Assembly (NCBI GenBank): GCA_963920705.1
Contig: OY987232.1
Coordinates: 13,765,726 to 13,829,725, forward strand
Length of the DNA: 64,000 nucleotides
DNA from: Odiellus spinosus
Taxonomy: Eukaryota; Arthropoda; Arachnida; Opiliones; Phalangiidae
Direction of reading: 5' to 3'
Under the pieces are notes generated by a model. It worked only from the letters and a program-made list of their open reading frames with translations, was not told where the DNA came from and ran no database searches. Both the position numbers and the translations under genes were made by a program. Shown here in pieces: positions 11,464 through 23,020 of this stretch; positions within the stretch are counted from its first letter, which is position 1; every line of letters begins with the position of its first letter.

Positions 11464-12456
11464 ATACCTAATAGAAAGCGAAACTCTCTTCTAGGGGTTA
11501 ATAGAAAGCGAGAGGCCCCTTCTAGGGGTTAATGGAAAGCGAGAGGCCCCTTCTAGGGGTTAATGGAAAGCGAGAGGCCCCTTCTAGGGGTTAATGGAAA
11601 GCGAGAGGCCCCTTCTAGGGGTTAATGGAAAGCGAGAGGCCCCTTCTAGGGGTTAATGGAAAGCGAGAGGCCCCTTGTAGGGGTTAATGGAAAGCGAGAG
11701 GCCCCTTGTAGGGGTTAATGGAAAGCGAGAGGCCCCTTGTAGGGGTTAATGGAAAGCGAGAGGCCCCTTCTAGGGGTTAATGGAAAGCGAGAGGCCCCTT
11801 CTAGGGGTTAATGGAAAGCGAGAGGCCCCTTCTAGGGGTTAATGGAAAGCGAGAGGCCCCTTCTAGGGGTTAATGGAAAGCGAGAGGCCCCTTCTAGGGG
11901 TTAATGGAAAGCGAGAGGCCCCTTCTAGGGGTTAATGGAAAGCGAGAGGCCCCTTCTAGGGGTTAATGGAAAGCGAGAGGCCCCTTCTAGGGGTTAATGG
12001 AAAGCGAGAGGCCCCTTCTAGGGGTTAATGGAAAGCGAGAGGCCCCTTCTAGGGGTTAATGGAAAGCGAGAGGCCCCTTCTAGGGGTTAATGGAAAGCGA
12101 GAGGCCCCTTCTAGGGGTTAATGGAAAGCGAGAGGCCCCTTCTAGGGGTTAATGGAAAGCGAGAGGCCCCTTCTAGGGGTTAATGGAAAGCGAGAGGCCC
12201 CTTCTAGGGGTTAATAGAAAGCAAGATTTACTTCGAGCGGTTAATAGAAAGCGAGGCTCCCTTCGAGCGGTTAATAGAAAGCGAGGCTCTCTTCCAGGGG
12301 CTAATAGAAAGCGAGGCTCTCTTCCAGGGGCTAATAGAACGCGAGGGCCCCTTCTAAGGGTTAATATAAAGAGAGGCCCATTCCAGGGAATATTAGAAAG
12401 AGGGGGCCCCTTCCAGGGGTTAATGGAAAGCGAGGTCCATTCGGGCTGTTTATAGA
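11464..12456. repeat. 31-bp minisatellite with degenerate 30-bp edges
   Basis: Roughly 32 units. The core unit is 31 bp, containing TTAATGGAAAGCGAGAGGCC followed by CCTTCTAGGGG. Units from about 11520 to 12200 are nearly identical. A run of neighbours carries a C-to-G change (CCTTGTAGGGG, about 11660-11760). The first units and those after 12210 are degenerate 30-bp forms (TTAATAGAAAGCGAGGCTCC) like those at 20.9-24.1 kb. This is the usual picture of a homogenised centre with old edges. Confidence 0.95.
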
Positions 12457-12544
12457 AACGAGACCCCTTTCATATTTATATTTTATTCTAATGTTTTAAA
12501 TTATTTGAAATATAAGATTTTTGCATACGAAAAGGTATCAAATT

Positions 12545-12790
12545 ATGCTTTCAGATCCGTTTTACCCACCACCATATGACCCTCTTTATTAGAAAGTTTA
12601 ACTGCCACTTGGTATTTACATAAAAGTCGTTTGACTCTTATAAAGGGAGAGTGTAATTATAATACAGATTCGATCATCAAATGGATAGGGCTTCTCTCGA
12701 AACCCTTGAATCTTTGAGGGCCTTTAATTTAACGAAAGGGTCACGATAGCGTGTTCCAGTCCATTTTCCTTGTGATATTACCTTTTAAAC
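12545..12790. repeat. Dispersed repeat family C, copy 2
   Basis: Same landmarks as the 9575 copy: CCCTCTTTATTAGAAAGTTT, AAAAGTCGTTTGACTCTTAT and AACGAAAGGGTCACGATAGC. Confidence 0.7.
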
Positions 12791-13189
12791 GTTTGTATGC
12801 AGGCAATATAAAGTTTTAAACACGCAATCGTGGAAGTTTGAATAATATAGTGAAAAAACGAAGCATTAATATGTACGAAAGAATCGTAATTAAGCATATT
12901 TAAGTTGGTTCAATTTTGGTACGTAAGCCTTGGACTTGAAAGTCAAATTTCACCATTTTAGGTATTGCTCATTTCTAATAAATCTGTAAGGAAAGCTCCA
13001 GTGTTTCATATCGACTCGGATGGGTCTGGGGTTACTTAATTTTTATCAAAGAGATGTTGGGCATGACATATATTTGTTTATTATGACCTAATATTTTAAG
13101 ATAAGAAAGCAACGTTCATTAACCAAGATATCCTAGGGTTAAAACGAAATGAAATCAAAGGTCAGAATTAAGGGCATCAGATCAGTTTA

Positions 13190-13560
13190 TTATAAAGAAT
13201 TCAATTTCAAATTAATCGATTATCCGCAATGAACCGCTTATTCTGGTTTATCCGTGGCTAATTACCAGACTCATAAGAAGATTTTTGAGTAAATTAGAGA
13301 AATTTTTGAATTATTTTATTGGTTTACAATAACAAAAACATACAATATTGTTTTTAACACAAATTTGCGTAATATTTTCCCTGAATTTTAAAGATATCCA
13401 AGAAAATAATATTATCACCTTTTTAGTGCGAAAAATCGATAACCACCATCGTATTGTTCAATAAATTAAAGAGAATTTTCCCGAAAACTTTTATTCATTC
13501 CAATGAATAATATTTTTCCAATGAATTAACAATTAACCAAAAACTAACCCTTTTTAACAT
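13190..13560. repeat. Paralogous block, copy 2 (partner 8570-8900)
   Basis: See the 8570 copy. The order of shared pieces is kept, with small insertions, including the AACAATTAACCAAAAACTAACCC end. Confidence 0.6.
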
Positions 13561-13604
13561 TAGATCGTTGGTGAAAACGATGTGATTTTTTAGATAATTG
13601 TTTC

Positions 13605-13835
13605 TTTTACATCTCATGGTCAAGTGCACCTATTAAATATTTCCTTTACATCTCATGGTCAAGTGCGATGATTAAATATTCCCTTTACATCTCGTGGTCA
13701 AGTGCGCCGATTAAATATTTCCTTTACATTTCATGGTCAAGTGCTCTGATTAAATATTTTCTTTACATCTCATGGTCAAGTGCGCCGATTAAATATTTTC
13801 TTTACATCTCATGGTCAAGTGCACTGATTAAATTT
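13605..13835. repeat. 39-bp minisatellite, about six units
   Basis: Units start at about 13611, 13650, 13689, 13728, 13767 and 13806, each carrying ATCTCATGGTCAAGTGC then GATTAAATATT. A unit length divisible by three gives an open frame with a 13-residue repeat, which I regard as non-coding. Isolated units occur near 10365 and 10561. Confidence 0.9.
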
Positions 13836-14756
13836 AGTTTTAAAATGGGTTGATAAGGTACAAGTACATAGGAAAATTGTCAAACTGCAACAACTATTTT
13901 TACATTAAGTACAAAATTAAAGGAATTGTACCACAGTCAGAAGACACTTAGAGCAGGGTCAACACATCTATATTTTCGTTTAATTGCCCCTTTGGATAGA
14001 GTTAGGACCCTAAAACCATAACAGCGCGTGAAAAGTAAGAGTCTCTAAAGTAGTTTTAGGAATTAAAAAAAAATATTTAGCCTTTTTCCAATGGATAAAC
14101 GGTTAACCAAAAACATATATTTTTAACGTTTAATCGTAAGTGAAAACTGCTTGATTTTTTTTAGATGTTTATAATAATAAATTATGAAACAGTAAAATAA
14201 ACAAATTCACCATCTTGTTTAAACTACTACAAGAAACGAATACTGGTTAAGCGTTTGACTGAAGGAGAGTAATTTACATATTTTATCTATGTTTCTAACT
14301 GCGCTTTCTATCTGCCAGACAACCGTGAAACACTTATTTAAATGAATAGTCGCTTAAAGAACAAATTAAAAATACTGTCAAGTAATCGCCAATTTTTTCG
14401 CAACAAAAAAATATTAGAACTAGGCATAGAGATAAATTGACAGATGTTTGAATATCGGCTAACCCGTAGATATCTGTAAAAAATGGAATCTGTGGAGAGA
14501 TACTTCTGATATTAAAATCAGTTAAAAAGAGATTGAATAGACAAATGGTCGGGTTAACAGTTTTTATCTGATATAACGAGAAACGTATTAAAGTTTGTTG
14601 TAAAAAGATAAAGGTTTGAATACAAAGAGTTGGGATGCCAAGCTACGTGTGAACTTTTGATAGTTATATTAGTTTTTAACCATCTTTCCGAAAATCTTAA
14701 TCAAATTCCATTTGGTTTTGAGGTTGGTGGCCGAATATTTTTAACTCAACAATAAA

Positions 14757-17700
14757 CTATCTAATTTTAAAACGATGACTTAAACGTTTTACACACTTCC
14801 ACGGTTTCAGGAAAAATCCTAAGAAAAATTCTATACCGTTTAAAAATTGGTCGCTACCGGTTTCCTTTTCGTTTCTTATTTGAAATTTTTTTGAGAAACG
14901 TCTTGTTCTCAGTTTCAGGAGGATCTCGAAGAAGAAGGCAATCAAAGCGAGGGTCATTCCGTATTTCCAAATAAAAATTGTGATCCACAGTTCATCCGCA
15001 GTCATAGCGCTGACAATTGCATTCACTGTCACTCTATTCGTTGATGTTCTACGTCTTAATGGTGCGTATACTTCTCTCTCATGATTCGTATAATATTGGG
15101 CTGTTTCGAAATATCTTCCAGTACTAAGAAATATTCGAAATGGTTAGTTTTATAAAGGTACTTAGCAGAGTAAAATAATTGCAATTTAAGGCGGTAACCC
15201 ACCAAAAGGGGACATTTACTTTACCTATTATTAAGCGAATCACAAATGCTATCAGTTCGCGGTTTTCACTTAAATTTGAATTGAAATCTTTTTTTGTTCA
15301 TAAAATCTAAGACCCTATTTGATTTTTTTATCGTACTAAATAACCCTTTACTACGGCCTTAAAAAAATCCTCGCGACACGTGCTGTAAAATAAGCCCGAA
15401 CGAGCTCGTATCGTTTGAATTTACTGAGCCAAGGTCGGGGTGTCTTTTTATTGGTTGGAGGGACTGCTTTTAACTATCAAAATCTGTCATTTAAACTAAA
15501 TTGAAACTGACTAATGTTTAGTAGTAGTAGTATGTCGATCGTTAGCCTCCATAGAAAAAAAAAATACTACTCACAGATAATTAAATTGTTCCAAGATTCG
15601 TGTTGGTAGTTTCTTATTGACTTGCAAAAGATAAACTTGGGTGATGTAGTTCTCTTTACCAGAATAATAATTTACTTTGTTGTTTCTGTAATAGTCTTTC
15701 ATCCATTTGAAATGATACAAAGCGTATCTGAAAAACTCGTCAGTCGCTATTAAGGCATATTTTGGGGTGCCGTTTCGAAAACATTGAATGAATTCCTTAT
15801 TTCTTTCATTAACGAAATTTTTAATTGTAACTTCTCTCAACAATTTATCCATTTTTGGCAACTCTTTACGATACTTCTTCGCATAATCAGTCATTTGAGA
15901 TTCTAAAAATAATGCTGGCCTAGTGCCTGGGGATTTCTCCACATCTTCGATCGTATCTATTCGAATTGGCTTGTAGACTATAATTTCACTCTTCAAGTTG
16001 CCCAAATAGATCTTTAAAAAGATAGATGTTCCCAACAACCAGCTACACAATAGAAATTTCGATGAAAGTCGTCGAGGATTATTATTCCGAGCTAGAACAG
16101 GGTTTTTAAATAATTTAAGTTACATTCCAAACAAACAAACAATACATTATAAACAAAAGTATATCACATTATTCCATAAAAATAAACAACGCCCGTAGCT
16201 TAATACTATCATTAGCTTTGTTTTTTATGGAGGTGCACCGTGCTGGGGAGCGCACAACACCCATGCCCAATCATCATTTGTCCTCTATAGTGCCACATGC
16301 GAAACCACGCCTGGAGCAGGTCACAAGGTTATGTAGAACCAAGTGCAACCGCACTCGTGCGTGAGGATTAAGGTAGTGGACGACGGGAAGTGATTAGGTG
16401 GCCCCAACCCGCACATCACTACCATTCTGCCCCCCTCAATCTCTCCGTGACCTCAAGGACCGACTCAATGGCATAGGAGGACGCCGAGGGAGGTACTGGG
16501 GACAGTATCCTCTAATAACGTGACGGCACCGCCCCAACTTAGCCCCACCGGAGAACCGACACGCCTAGGACCACCACAGCCGACTGGGCTGGTGCGAGTC
16601 TGTGTGCTACACCACCCACCTACCCTGCGCATGTCCAGGTAGGGGGCAGGGAGAGCTTAATACTAACAGCAAGATTATGATTCGAGACGCTCTAGCGGCC
16701 ACAGTCGCCTTGTAAATAGTGAAATAAATCGGAAGCGCCACTCTTTGGAGATATTCCAGAGTGGGGGGGAGACAATATGGCCAAGCGCGGCCCGCCTCAA
16801 TTCCGTCCCTCTCTCCCGACTTTTTAAATCTCCCAGAACTGTTTCTCTAAATTTATTTCCTATTCGTCGAAGGTATTGATTTAAATTGAAACCTGATTTA
16901 ATAGCAATAATCAATCCCCATTAAATATGGGCCAAAATCACAAAATTTGAGGCTAGTTCCATTTGGAACTCGTAAAAAAATACGTCAAAGCCTCGTGTCA
17001 ATGTCAAAATCAAAATAATATTTGCCAAATCCAGTGACAGCTTGCTTTTGCAGGTTTTATTAGCGCAAACAGGTTCGATTAGGAAAATAATTATTAGAAT
17101 AATCGTTATTATAAAAATTCAGTTTAATTTCTATTTAATGCAATACTTAACTGTTCATTAGTAGAGTTGAAAAGTAAAACCAGATGTTTTCCAAACAAGC
17201 GAAAAAACTCCCTCTAAAACTCGAGCAACGAAAGAAGCTCATTTTAAATAATCCACAGACTATGGGCATTAATACGAGACTAAATATCCATATTTTCCCA
17301 ACTGTTTCCTCGATACCAGCAAATAAGTGTTTCTCCGGGCCACCCTCGGGATACGCTGTACATGAAGAAATTATAGTTTCATCGTAACGATACAATGGGG
17401 AAAAGTGTAAAAGTTGGGGCTCGTCGTGCATATAGCTGCTAATAACCGCATCGCACAACTGCAACAAAAGAACAACAATTATATTCACATTCCCAAGGAA
17501 CCCATTCCATCAGAGAACGTATGGCTTATCATAAGGAACCTCATTTTTAGTTACGCCAGAAGCCGATGAAACCCTCCTTTGAAGTCTACTACTCCCGGGT
17601 CTTGTCTACCCTCTCTGTATGGGTTAGTTTCAAAAAGCGCGATTCGTACGCCTTCTAACGGTAGATATTTTCGGAGCGGGAGTTCGTCGAGCGAATATCT

Positions 17701-20700
17701 ATAGCAACCTTGGAGTTCGTCAACCAAACGTCGTCGTATGTGGAGAGAGAGAATTTCCAATTTTCCATAGACATTGGGTATGAAGTAGGACCCCTCTGAT
17801 CTCGTAAAATTGGAAATTTTACTCATACAGAAAGGAGCGTTATATGGAACATTAGAGTAGTACACTTCAAAGGAGGGTTTCATCGGCTTCTGGTTACTCA
17901 AAAATAATCTAATAATTAAATTCGACCGCGAAATCAAGTCGTGACTCGACCACCATGATTGCGTTTTAGTTTTATATCTAACAGACTATACAATGTCATG
18001 GAGAAAGTATCTTAGGAAGAGACAGGTTTAAGAAAATTGGGTGTTATTGGAAAACAACTATGGTTTTTAAATATTTACCGATACCACCGACTAGGTAGTA
18101 ACTTTAAGTATGTGTTTTATGTATAGCCCATTTATATAGTTGTATATCTCACAACCTTGCAGACATCAATCAAGAACTTTTTGAAAGTTCTCGTGCTACA
18201 GTAGGTAGGGCTTTTAAAGGACTGATGGGATAGCTGGTGAGCTTTATTGCTAGTAATTAAAAGTAAAAATGAAATGTTTGAAATATTTTTATATTATTTC
18301 AATGGCAAAATGGAGAGTCTTGATTTTCTTAAGACTTATTTGATTAAGGAAATTGATATATTATTACAGTTGATCGTTGGCCCATAACATAGAACGCCAG
18401 CGCGTTTTTTGAATAAATAGTTTAATGCTTCAAAAAATCATTATTTACTATTTGTTGATATATACTTACTCCGTATTTAACAATATCCAATAGGTCTTCT
18501 TTTTTCAAATTGGTTTTAGACAGGTATTTTCCCAAGATGTACCGCGCTTCACGATATGATACATATTTGAGACTAAAGTCATGACACTAAATTAGTATTA
18601 TATTTATAATTATGAGTAGTAAAAACAGTCCCGTACCAGAGAAGCTCAAGGTTGTGATAAAAAAGTGGAAAAAACAAAGTCGCTCATTTGCGGTTAGGGG
18701 CTTTGACGTCATGTCACGCGAACCAGTAAGATTACGGACCGGCGAGTGGCCAAAAGGTTTTTTAAATAAAGTCAAAAGTATATGCCTATATTCCTTAAAA
18801 GTAAATAACGCCCTGTAGCTTAATACTATCTTCAAATGACAAGTCAAACTTAAAAATAGCGACAAAAGTCAACACCCCTGTCTGGCTCGAGTGATTTGGA
18901 CTCTTCCTAATTATTTTGAGTCTGGAGAGAGGGACGACATTTAGACTATATTGGCTTGACTATATTGTCTTCCCTCCCATCTCCGGAATTTCTCCAAAAA
19001 GAGGCCCTTCCGATCTCACTATTTACACGGCGACTACGGCTGCTATGTATCTCGAATAAGAATCTGCCGGTTCAATTACCCGGACCTTTGCTGATAGTAT
19101 TAAATTACATGCAGTTGTTTACTTTTATGAAATAAAGTGATACACTTTTGATAGTAAATGGTTCTTTCCATTGATTATTTCGCGCTACCTCGTGAAATTC
19201 CACCCAATCACGGTTGTTATTCCAATAGCTAATAGAAAATGTTGGACCACCTTGGATAATGCAAAACATTGGACTCATTGTGATGGGTGCTGTTGTTTTA
19301 CTACTCCTTGCTTTTGGCGAGTTTGATTTTTAAATTAGAAGTAAAAATAGGCAGTGTATTGAAGGAAAAATTTAGCTAAAGACAAACGAAACTAAATTAA
19401 TCAGTTTTGACTATTATATGTTACGTAATTGGTCTACAGTCTTTTATGCTTTAAATTTGTTAAAAATGGACCAATATGTTTTTTGTACTAAATTTGTCTA
19501 ATATATGTCCCAAACAGACTTTTTGCCTTCTAATTGGAAATTTGACCAAAATGGACCAAAAAGAGATTCTAACCAAAATTAATCAAATTGGAACGAAGAT
19601 GATTGAAACATTAAAATTTGACAAAAGTGAAGCAAAGGGAAAAAGCTCTGTATATCGGTTTTTGTCGAAGACGCCAAATATAGCTGAACAAGTTTTTATT
19701 TTCTGGGTGAGAGAGGAAACCCGTTAAGATTCCCAAAACGGGCGATCCGTTCCTGGCCCGACTCCCAGAGGGCGAAATATTGCAGATCTAAGCACTATCA
19801 CGGAGGAGATTAAATTTCCGTAAGTTTATGTAATTACATTTACCTATTTGATAACGTCATAGCATTGTCATTTGTTATAAATAGAAACTGACAGCTTTTT
19901 TTATAGTGTTATTTTAATTCTGCATATCCCCTGATGAACTAAATGGTCTTCTTTTATCCAGCGTTTAATTTGAAAGCACCCAACTTGTGTTTTGACTGAC
20001 AAGAACATGACCTCATAGCGCTGCCGTTATATCTTAGATGTAGGGACAGTATACAGCAAAGGTTATTTAGTGTATATAAAAAAGTGTATTAATAGTTTTT
20101 TATATCTGATCTAAATAGATCACAGATAAGAGAATAGACAAAACGATTGATATATAATTGTCTAATCAGTTATATTCCGACCGTGAGATTGTAATGTTTT
20201 AGTTAACCGTAATGAACGTCAATGTCGGTGTTATTTAGACACCCACTAACAAACATAACAGGTTATGTATGGGGACATGAAATATTTTTTCTCCCTCTAA
20301 GTGTCTCCTTAACCTTTTAAAATATTTTTAATCCAGCTAAAAATTTAACTTGATCTTGGTAATATATTTTCAAAGTTGCCCATTTTGCAACACTTGCAGT
20401 GTCGTAGAAGGGTGCCAGCTTCAGTTAAAAAAAAGGAGCCCTATGATGGGGCACCCATTGTATTTTGGGGGGGGGGGGGACTAGTTTTCAGCTACGTCAC
20501 TGACCACTTGGGGTGTCTTGAAAGTAAAGGAAGAGGGGTTGACACCTTTATCTTTTATTATTTATAATATTGTTGAATTTCGTTCTTACGTGACGTTCGA
20601 TAAGTTTAACAAAACGTAATTCCATGGATGGTCCGCGTCATCGTAATGAGGACCTCTCCAATTCTCAAATAGTGAAGCACGCCGGGGAGTCCAATGTTTT

Positions 20701-20814
20701 GATGCCTTATATAAATAAACACAATGAAATAAATTAATATAATCACAGCGTCGAGAATTTTGTAAATTATCTCACTGCGTAGCGAAAAATGTATTTTTCG
20801 TTTTGGAGAGCCAT
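14757..20814 (-). CDS. Divergent ionotropic receptor (IR family), gene 1, six exons
   Basis: Minus-strand exons: 20814-20776, 20705-20590, 18572-18470, 17458-17152, 16091-15575 and 15123-14757. Introns are GT-AG with phases 0, 2, 0, 1, 2, giving 482 residues. The layout follows ionotropic glutamate-receptor-like chemoreceptors. There is a short S1 half-domain (DLLDIVKYG joined to LCDAVISSYM, then LHFSPLYRY). Transmembrane segment 1 is at about residues 141-157 (KIWIFSLVLMPIVCGLF). The pore region follows (ENIWFYFSTLL). Then comes the RLSSKFLLCSWLLG to YLGNLKSEI segment 3, an S2 domain with EDVEKSPGT, and segment 4 at about 405-430 (ELWITIFIWKYGMTLALIAF). Gene 2 at 44441 has the same exon borders. 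The first exon starts MALQNEKYIFRYA at the same place as gene 2. A phase-1 acceptor just upstream (20834) leaves open a further 5' exon, and no signal peptide was found. Introns contain family D, E and F elements and a retroposon. A plasma-membrane chemosensory role is inferred from the family. Confidence 0.82.
15186..15362. mobile_element. Family F MITE, internally deleted copy
   Basis: 177 bp from TTAAGGCGGTAACCC to ACCCTTTACTACGGCCTTAA. Both termini match the full-length copies at 45691 and 62180, with the middle missing. It lies in the last intron of IR gene 1. Confidence 0.75.
16155..16821. mobile_element. Family E MITE, interrupted and right-truncated
   Basis: The left terminus (AAAAGTATATCACATTATTCC, AACAACGCCCGTAGCTTAAT) matches copies at 18772 and 61348. 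The body resumes at 16654 with AGCTTAATACTA and GATTCGAGACGCTCTAGCGG. A GC-rich retroposon splits it (16212-16653). The right TIR is missing. It lies in an intron of IR gene 1. Confidence 0.8.
16212..16653 (-). mobile_element. Retroposon insertion (5'-truncated LINE or SINE-like) in a MITE
   Basis: About 440 bp of much higher GC than its surroundings, flanked by a direct repeat (AGCTTAATACTATCA at 16197, AGCTTAATACTAACA at 16654; the first 12 bases identical). On the minus strand it ends with an A-rich tail (CCATAAAAAACAAAGC). The target duplication plus tail is the signature of target-primed reverse transcription. I do not recognise the source element and see no reverse-transcriptase frame. 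Confidence 0.75.
17553..17897. mobile_element. Family D inverted-repeat element
   Basis: Arms of about 40 bp: CCAGAAGCCGATGAAACCCT...CTTTGAAGTCTACTACTC on the left and its inverse on the right (TTTCATCGGCTTCTGG). About 340 bp in total, in intron 3 of IR gene 1. Relatives are at 10066 and 52745. A minus-strand frame across it reflects the arms only. Confidence 0.8.
18772..19151. mobile_element. Family E MITE, complete copy
   Basis: 380 bp from TCAAAAGTATATGCCTATAT to AAGTGATACACTTTTGA, with long inverted termini including GTAAATAACGCCCTGTAGCT. It lies in intron 2 of IR gene 1. Its interior runs in the opposite direction to that of the 61348 copy. Confidence 0.85.
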
Positions 20815-20939
20815 AATGTTCAAATGAGATAACCCTGTAGTTAATAATTTATCAAGCAAAAAGAGGTATTCCTCTATTCGTGTTGTTCATAGACGAGAGC
20901 CATCCCTTTACTGTCATACCAAGAAGCGAGAATTCCTGC

Positions 20940-21199
20940 GAACCGAACTAAAGGCTCTCTTCGAGCAGTTAAAAGAAAGTGAGGCCCCCTTCGAGGGTCT
21001 AATGGAAAACGAGGTCCTCTTCGAATGATTAATAGAAAGTGAGCCTCCCTTAGAGAGGTTAATAGAAAAGAGGCCCCCTTCGAGCGTCTAATAGAAAACG
21101 AGGCCCCCTTCGAGGGTCTAATAGAAAACGAGGGCCCTTCGTGGGGTTAATAGAAAGCGAGCCTCCCTTTGAGGGGTTAATAGAAAGCGAACCTTCCTT
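20940..21199. repeat. Degenerate 30-bp repeat array (unit 1, left part)
   Basis: Units like TTAATAGAAAGCGAGCCTCC / CTTTGAGGGG in varying states of decay. Same family as 11464-12456. A hAT-like element was inserted at 21200, and the array resumes at 21718-21965. Confidence 0.85.
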
Positions 21200-21717
21200 C
21201 AGGGTTGTCACAGACTTAGAAATCCTGGAAAAGTCAGGGAATTTCAAAATTGGTCTAAAAAGTCAGGGAATTTTCATATTATCCAAAAATAAAATTGTGG
21301 AATCTCATAGTATGGATTCAATTAGACCCGGGAAGCTTCCATAAATATGTGTAAAAATTTATTATGCGGGATCAGAGCCTTCATAACATTTATGGAAAGT
21401 CCCTATTGAGAAAAGCAGGTTTTTTTATTAATGCTTTCTCACAGTATACTGTCTAAACAGAACACCTATTTTTGGGGAGAAGTGATTCACACAAGGAAGA
21501 GCTCCCACGCGAATCTCTAGCAACCTTGGAGTTTCCATACAACACAATAAGGGGTTTATTTTTACAGTTATTGAAGATTAAAAAGTGTTTTACTATTGAA
21601 ATTGCATATTACTACTAATTTAAATCTTTAAATTGGTCAGGGAAAATCGGTGTAGATGGTGAGGGAAAACCTGGAAAAGTCAGGGAATTTTGTTATGAAA
21701 AATCTGTGGCAACCCTG
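21200..21717. mobile_element. hAT-like non-autonomous element, copy 1
   Basis: Begins CAGGGTTGTCACAGACTTAG and ends AAAATCTGTGGCAACCCTG. The terminal pair CAGGGTTGCCACAG/CTGTGGCAACCCTG is typical of hAT transposons (family knowledge). AAAGTCAGGGAATTT subterminal motifs occur near both ends. The 30-bp array is broken exactly at these borders. The flanks are array sequence, so an 8-bp target duplication cannot be read cleanly. No transposase frame. Confidence 0.82.
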
Positions 21718-21965
21718 TCCCTTCGAGGGGTTAATAGAAAGCGAGCCTCCCTTTGAGGGGTTAATAGGAAGCGATGCTCTCTTTGATTGGTTTTTAGAAA
21801 GCGTGCCAAACTTTGAGTGGTTTTTAGAAAGCGAGGCCCCCTTCGATGGTCTAATAGAAAGCGAGGCTCTGTTCGAGGGATTAATAGAACGCGGGGCCTC
21901 GTTCGAGGGGCTAATGGAAAAAGAAGCCCAAATCAGGCTATTTATAGAAACGAGGCCTCTTGATT
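21718..21965. repeat. Degenerate 30-bp repeat array (unit 1, right part)
   Basis: Continuation of the array after the hAT-like insertion. The 30-bp period leaves a plus-strand frame open with a ten-residue repeat (such as FEGLIESEPP). I treat this as non-coding. Confidence 0.85.
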
Positions 21966-22099
21966 TATATTTCTTATGTTTTTGATTCTTATAAATCTAA
22001 GATTTGGGCACACAGAAAATAATAAAGTGAGAGTGCGAATAATTACGACCTTTAAATGAGTTATTTCTTCCTCCCAAGAACGCAACGACGCCAAGTGAC

Positions 22100-22320
22100 T
22101 CTCAGCTTTGGGGTACAGTTTGATATTTCGATCGATGTAATAATATCTTCATTTAATGAGTTTTGGATGACAGTTCTCGGAAAGTGGTGTAATTATACTT
22201 TCAGATCTGTTCTATAAAGAGGTCCTCTTTATTACAAAGTTTAATTGTCTCTGTGATATTTATATAAAAGTCGTTTGACTATTATAAAGGGAGATTGGAA
22301 TAATAATAAAGATTATACAA
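22100..22320. repeat. Dispersed repeat family C, copy 3
   Basis: GTTCTCGGAAAGTGGTGTAA, CCTCTTTATTACAAAGTTTA and AAAAGTCGTTTGACTATTAT. Part of the duplicated unit. Confidence 0.7.
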
Positions 22321-23020
22321 AAAAGAGGTTGCTTCGCACCCTTAAAAAGGGCTCTTTATCTAACTCGAATCCAACCCGTGAAGGGACTCAAATTACTTGT
22401 TAGAGAAAGAGCGATTTCATATCTTTAAAATTATAGTGAGTAGATTTAGTCTTCTACTTCAAAGATTTTATTATTATTATATATTTTCCAAAAACCGGAT
22501 AAAGGCGACCTAGGACTAATGATATATTAGTCCATTTTTAGCTAATTTTATTAGTGATACCGATACAATATAAAAATAACATCAATAAGAGAGGATGGCT
22601 TCCTAGGTAAAAGCCCACTCCCCCTTGGGTTTGTCTTCCATGTCCAGCAAAAGTTAAGTTAGGGTAGGATTCCGAAAAATTTTGTTGAAACAAGGTCCCA
22701 GACAAAGCGTAGATTGAGATATCATTTTTTATGGAACTAATTAAATGGCAAAAATTTGCCTTAACACTAGGAATATTACCAAAAGGGGATAGAAAGTAAA
22801 AAGGGCGCCTCTCCTTAAACTACAAGTCTTTAGCTGCAGAGATCCTGAAATATGGAGAGCAAAATACTTACCCCCCTTTCCCCCTATATTTTGGCCAATC
22901 ACGATGAATCTAACCTCACTATCAATATCGATTGATGATTTTTTTTTTTCTCCTCTCCTGTAAGTAGTTCTCCGATTGTAGCGAACCTATCGGCCGGAAA
23001 GATTAATATCGTCTGCTACT

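Larger units (their letters stand above)
20961..23020. repeat. Tandem segmental duplication, unit 1 (about 2.06 kb)
   Basis: Near-identical to 23021-25133 with an offset of 2060-2092 bp caused by small indels. It contains a 30-bp array, a hAT-like element, more 30-bp array, a family C repeat and a unique tail ending GGCCGGAAAGATTAATATCG. A few substitutions and one small rearrangement near 22535 versus 24622 separate the copies, so the duplication is recent. Confidence 0.93.

Noticed and set aside
19160-19310. Minus-strand open stretch QGGPTFSISYWNNNRDWVEF
   Set aside because: It looks coding and sits in IR gene 1 intron 2, but no splice sites give a phase that joins it to the neighbouring IR exons, and gene 2 has no equivalent. 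A family E element cuts its 3' side.
19551-19706. Plus-strand 52-codon segment starting MDQKEILTKINQ with a GTGAGA donor
   Set aside because: Plausible first exon, but no downstream partner and no family resemblance. It is antisense within an IR intron.
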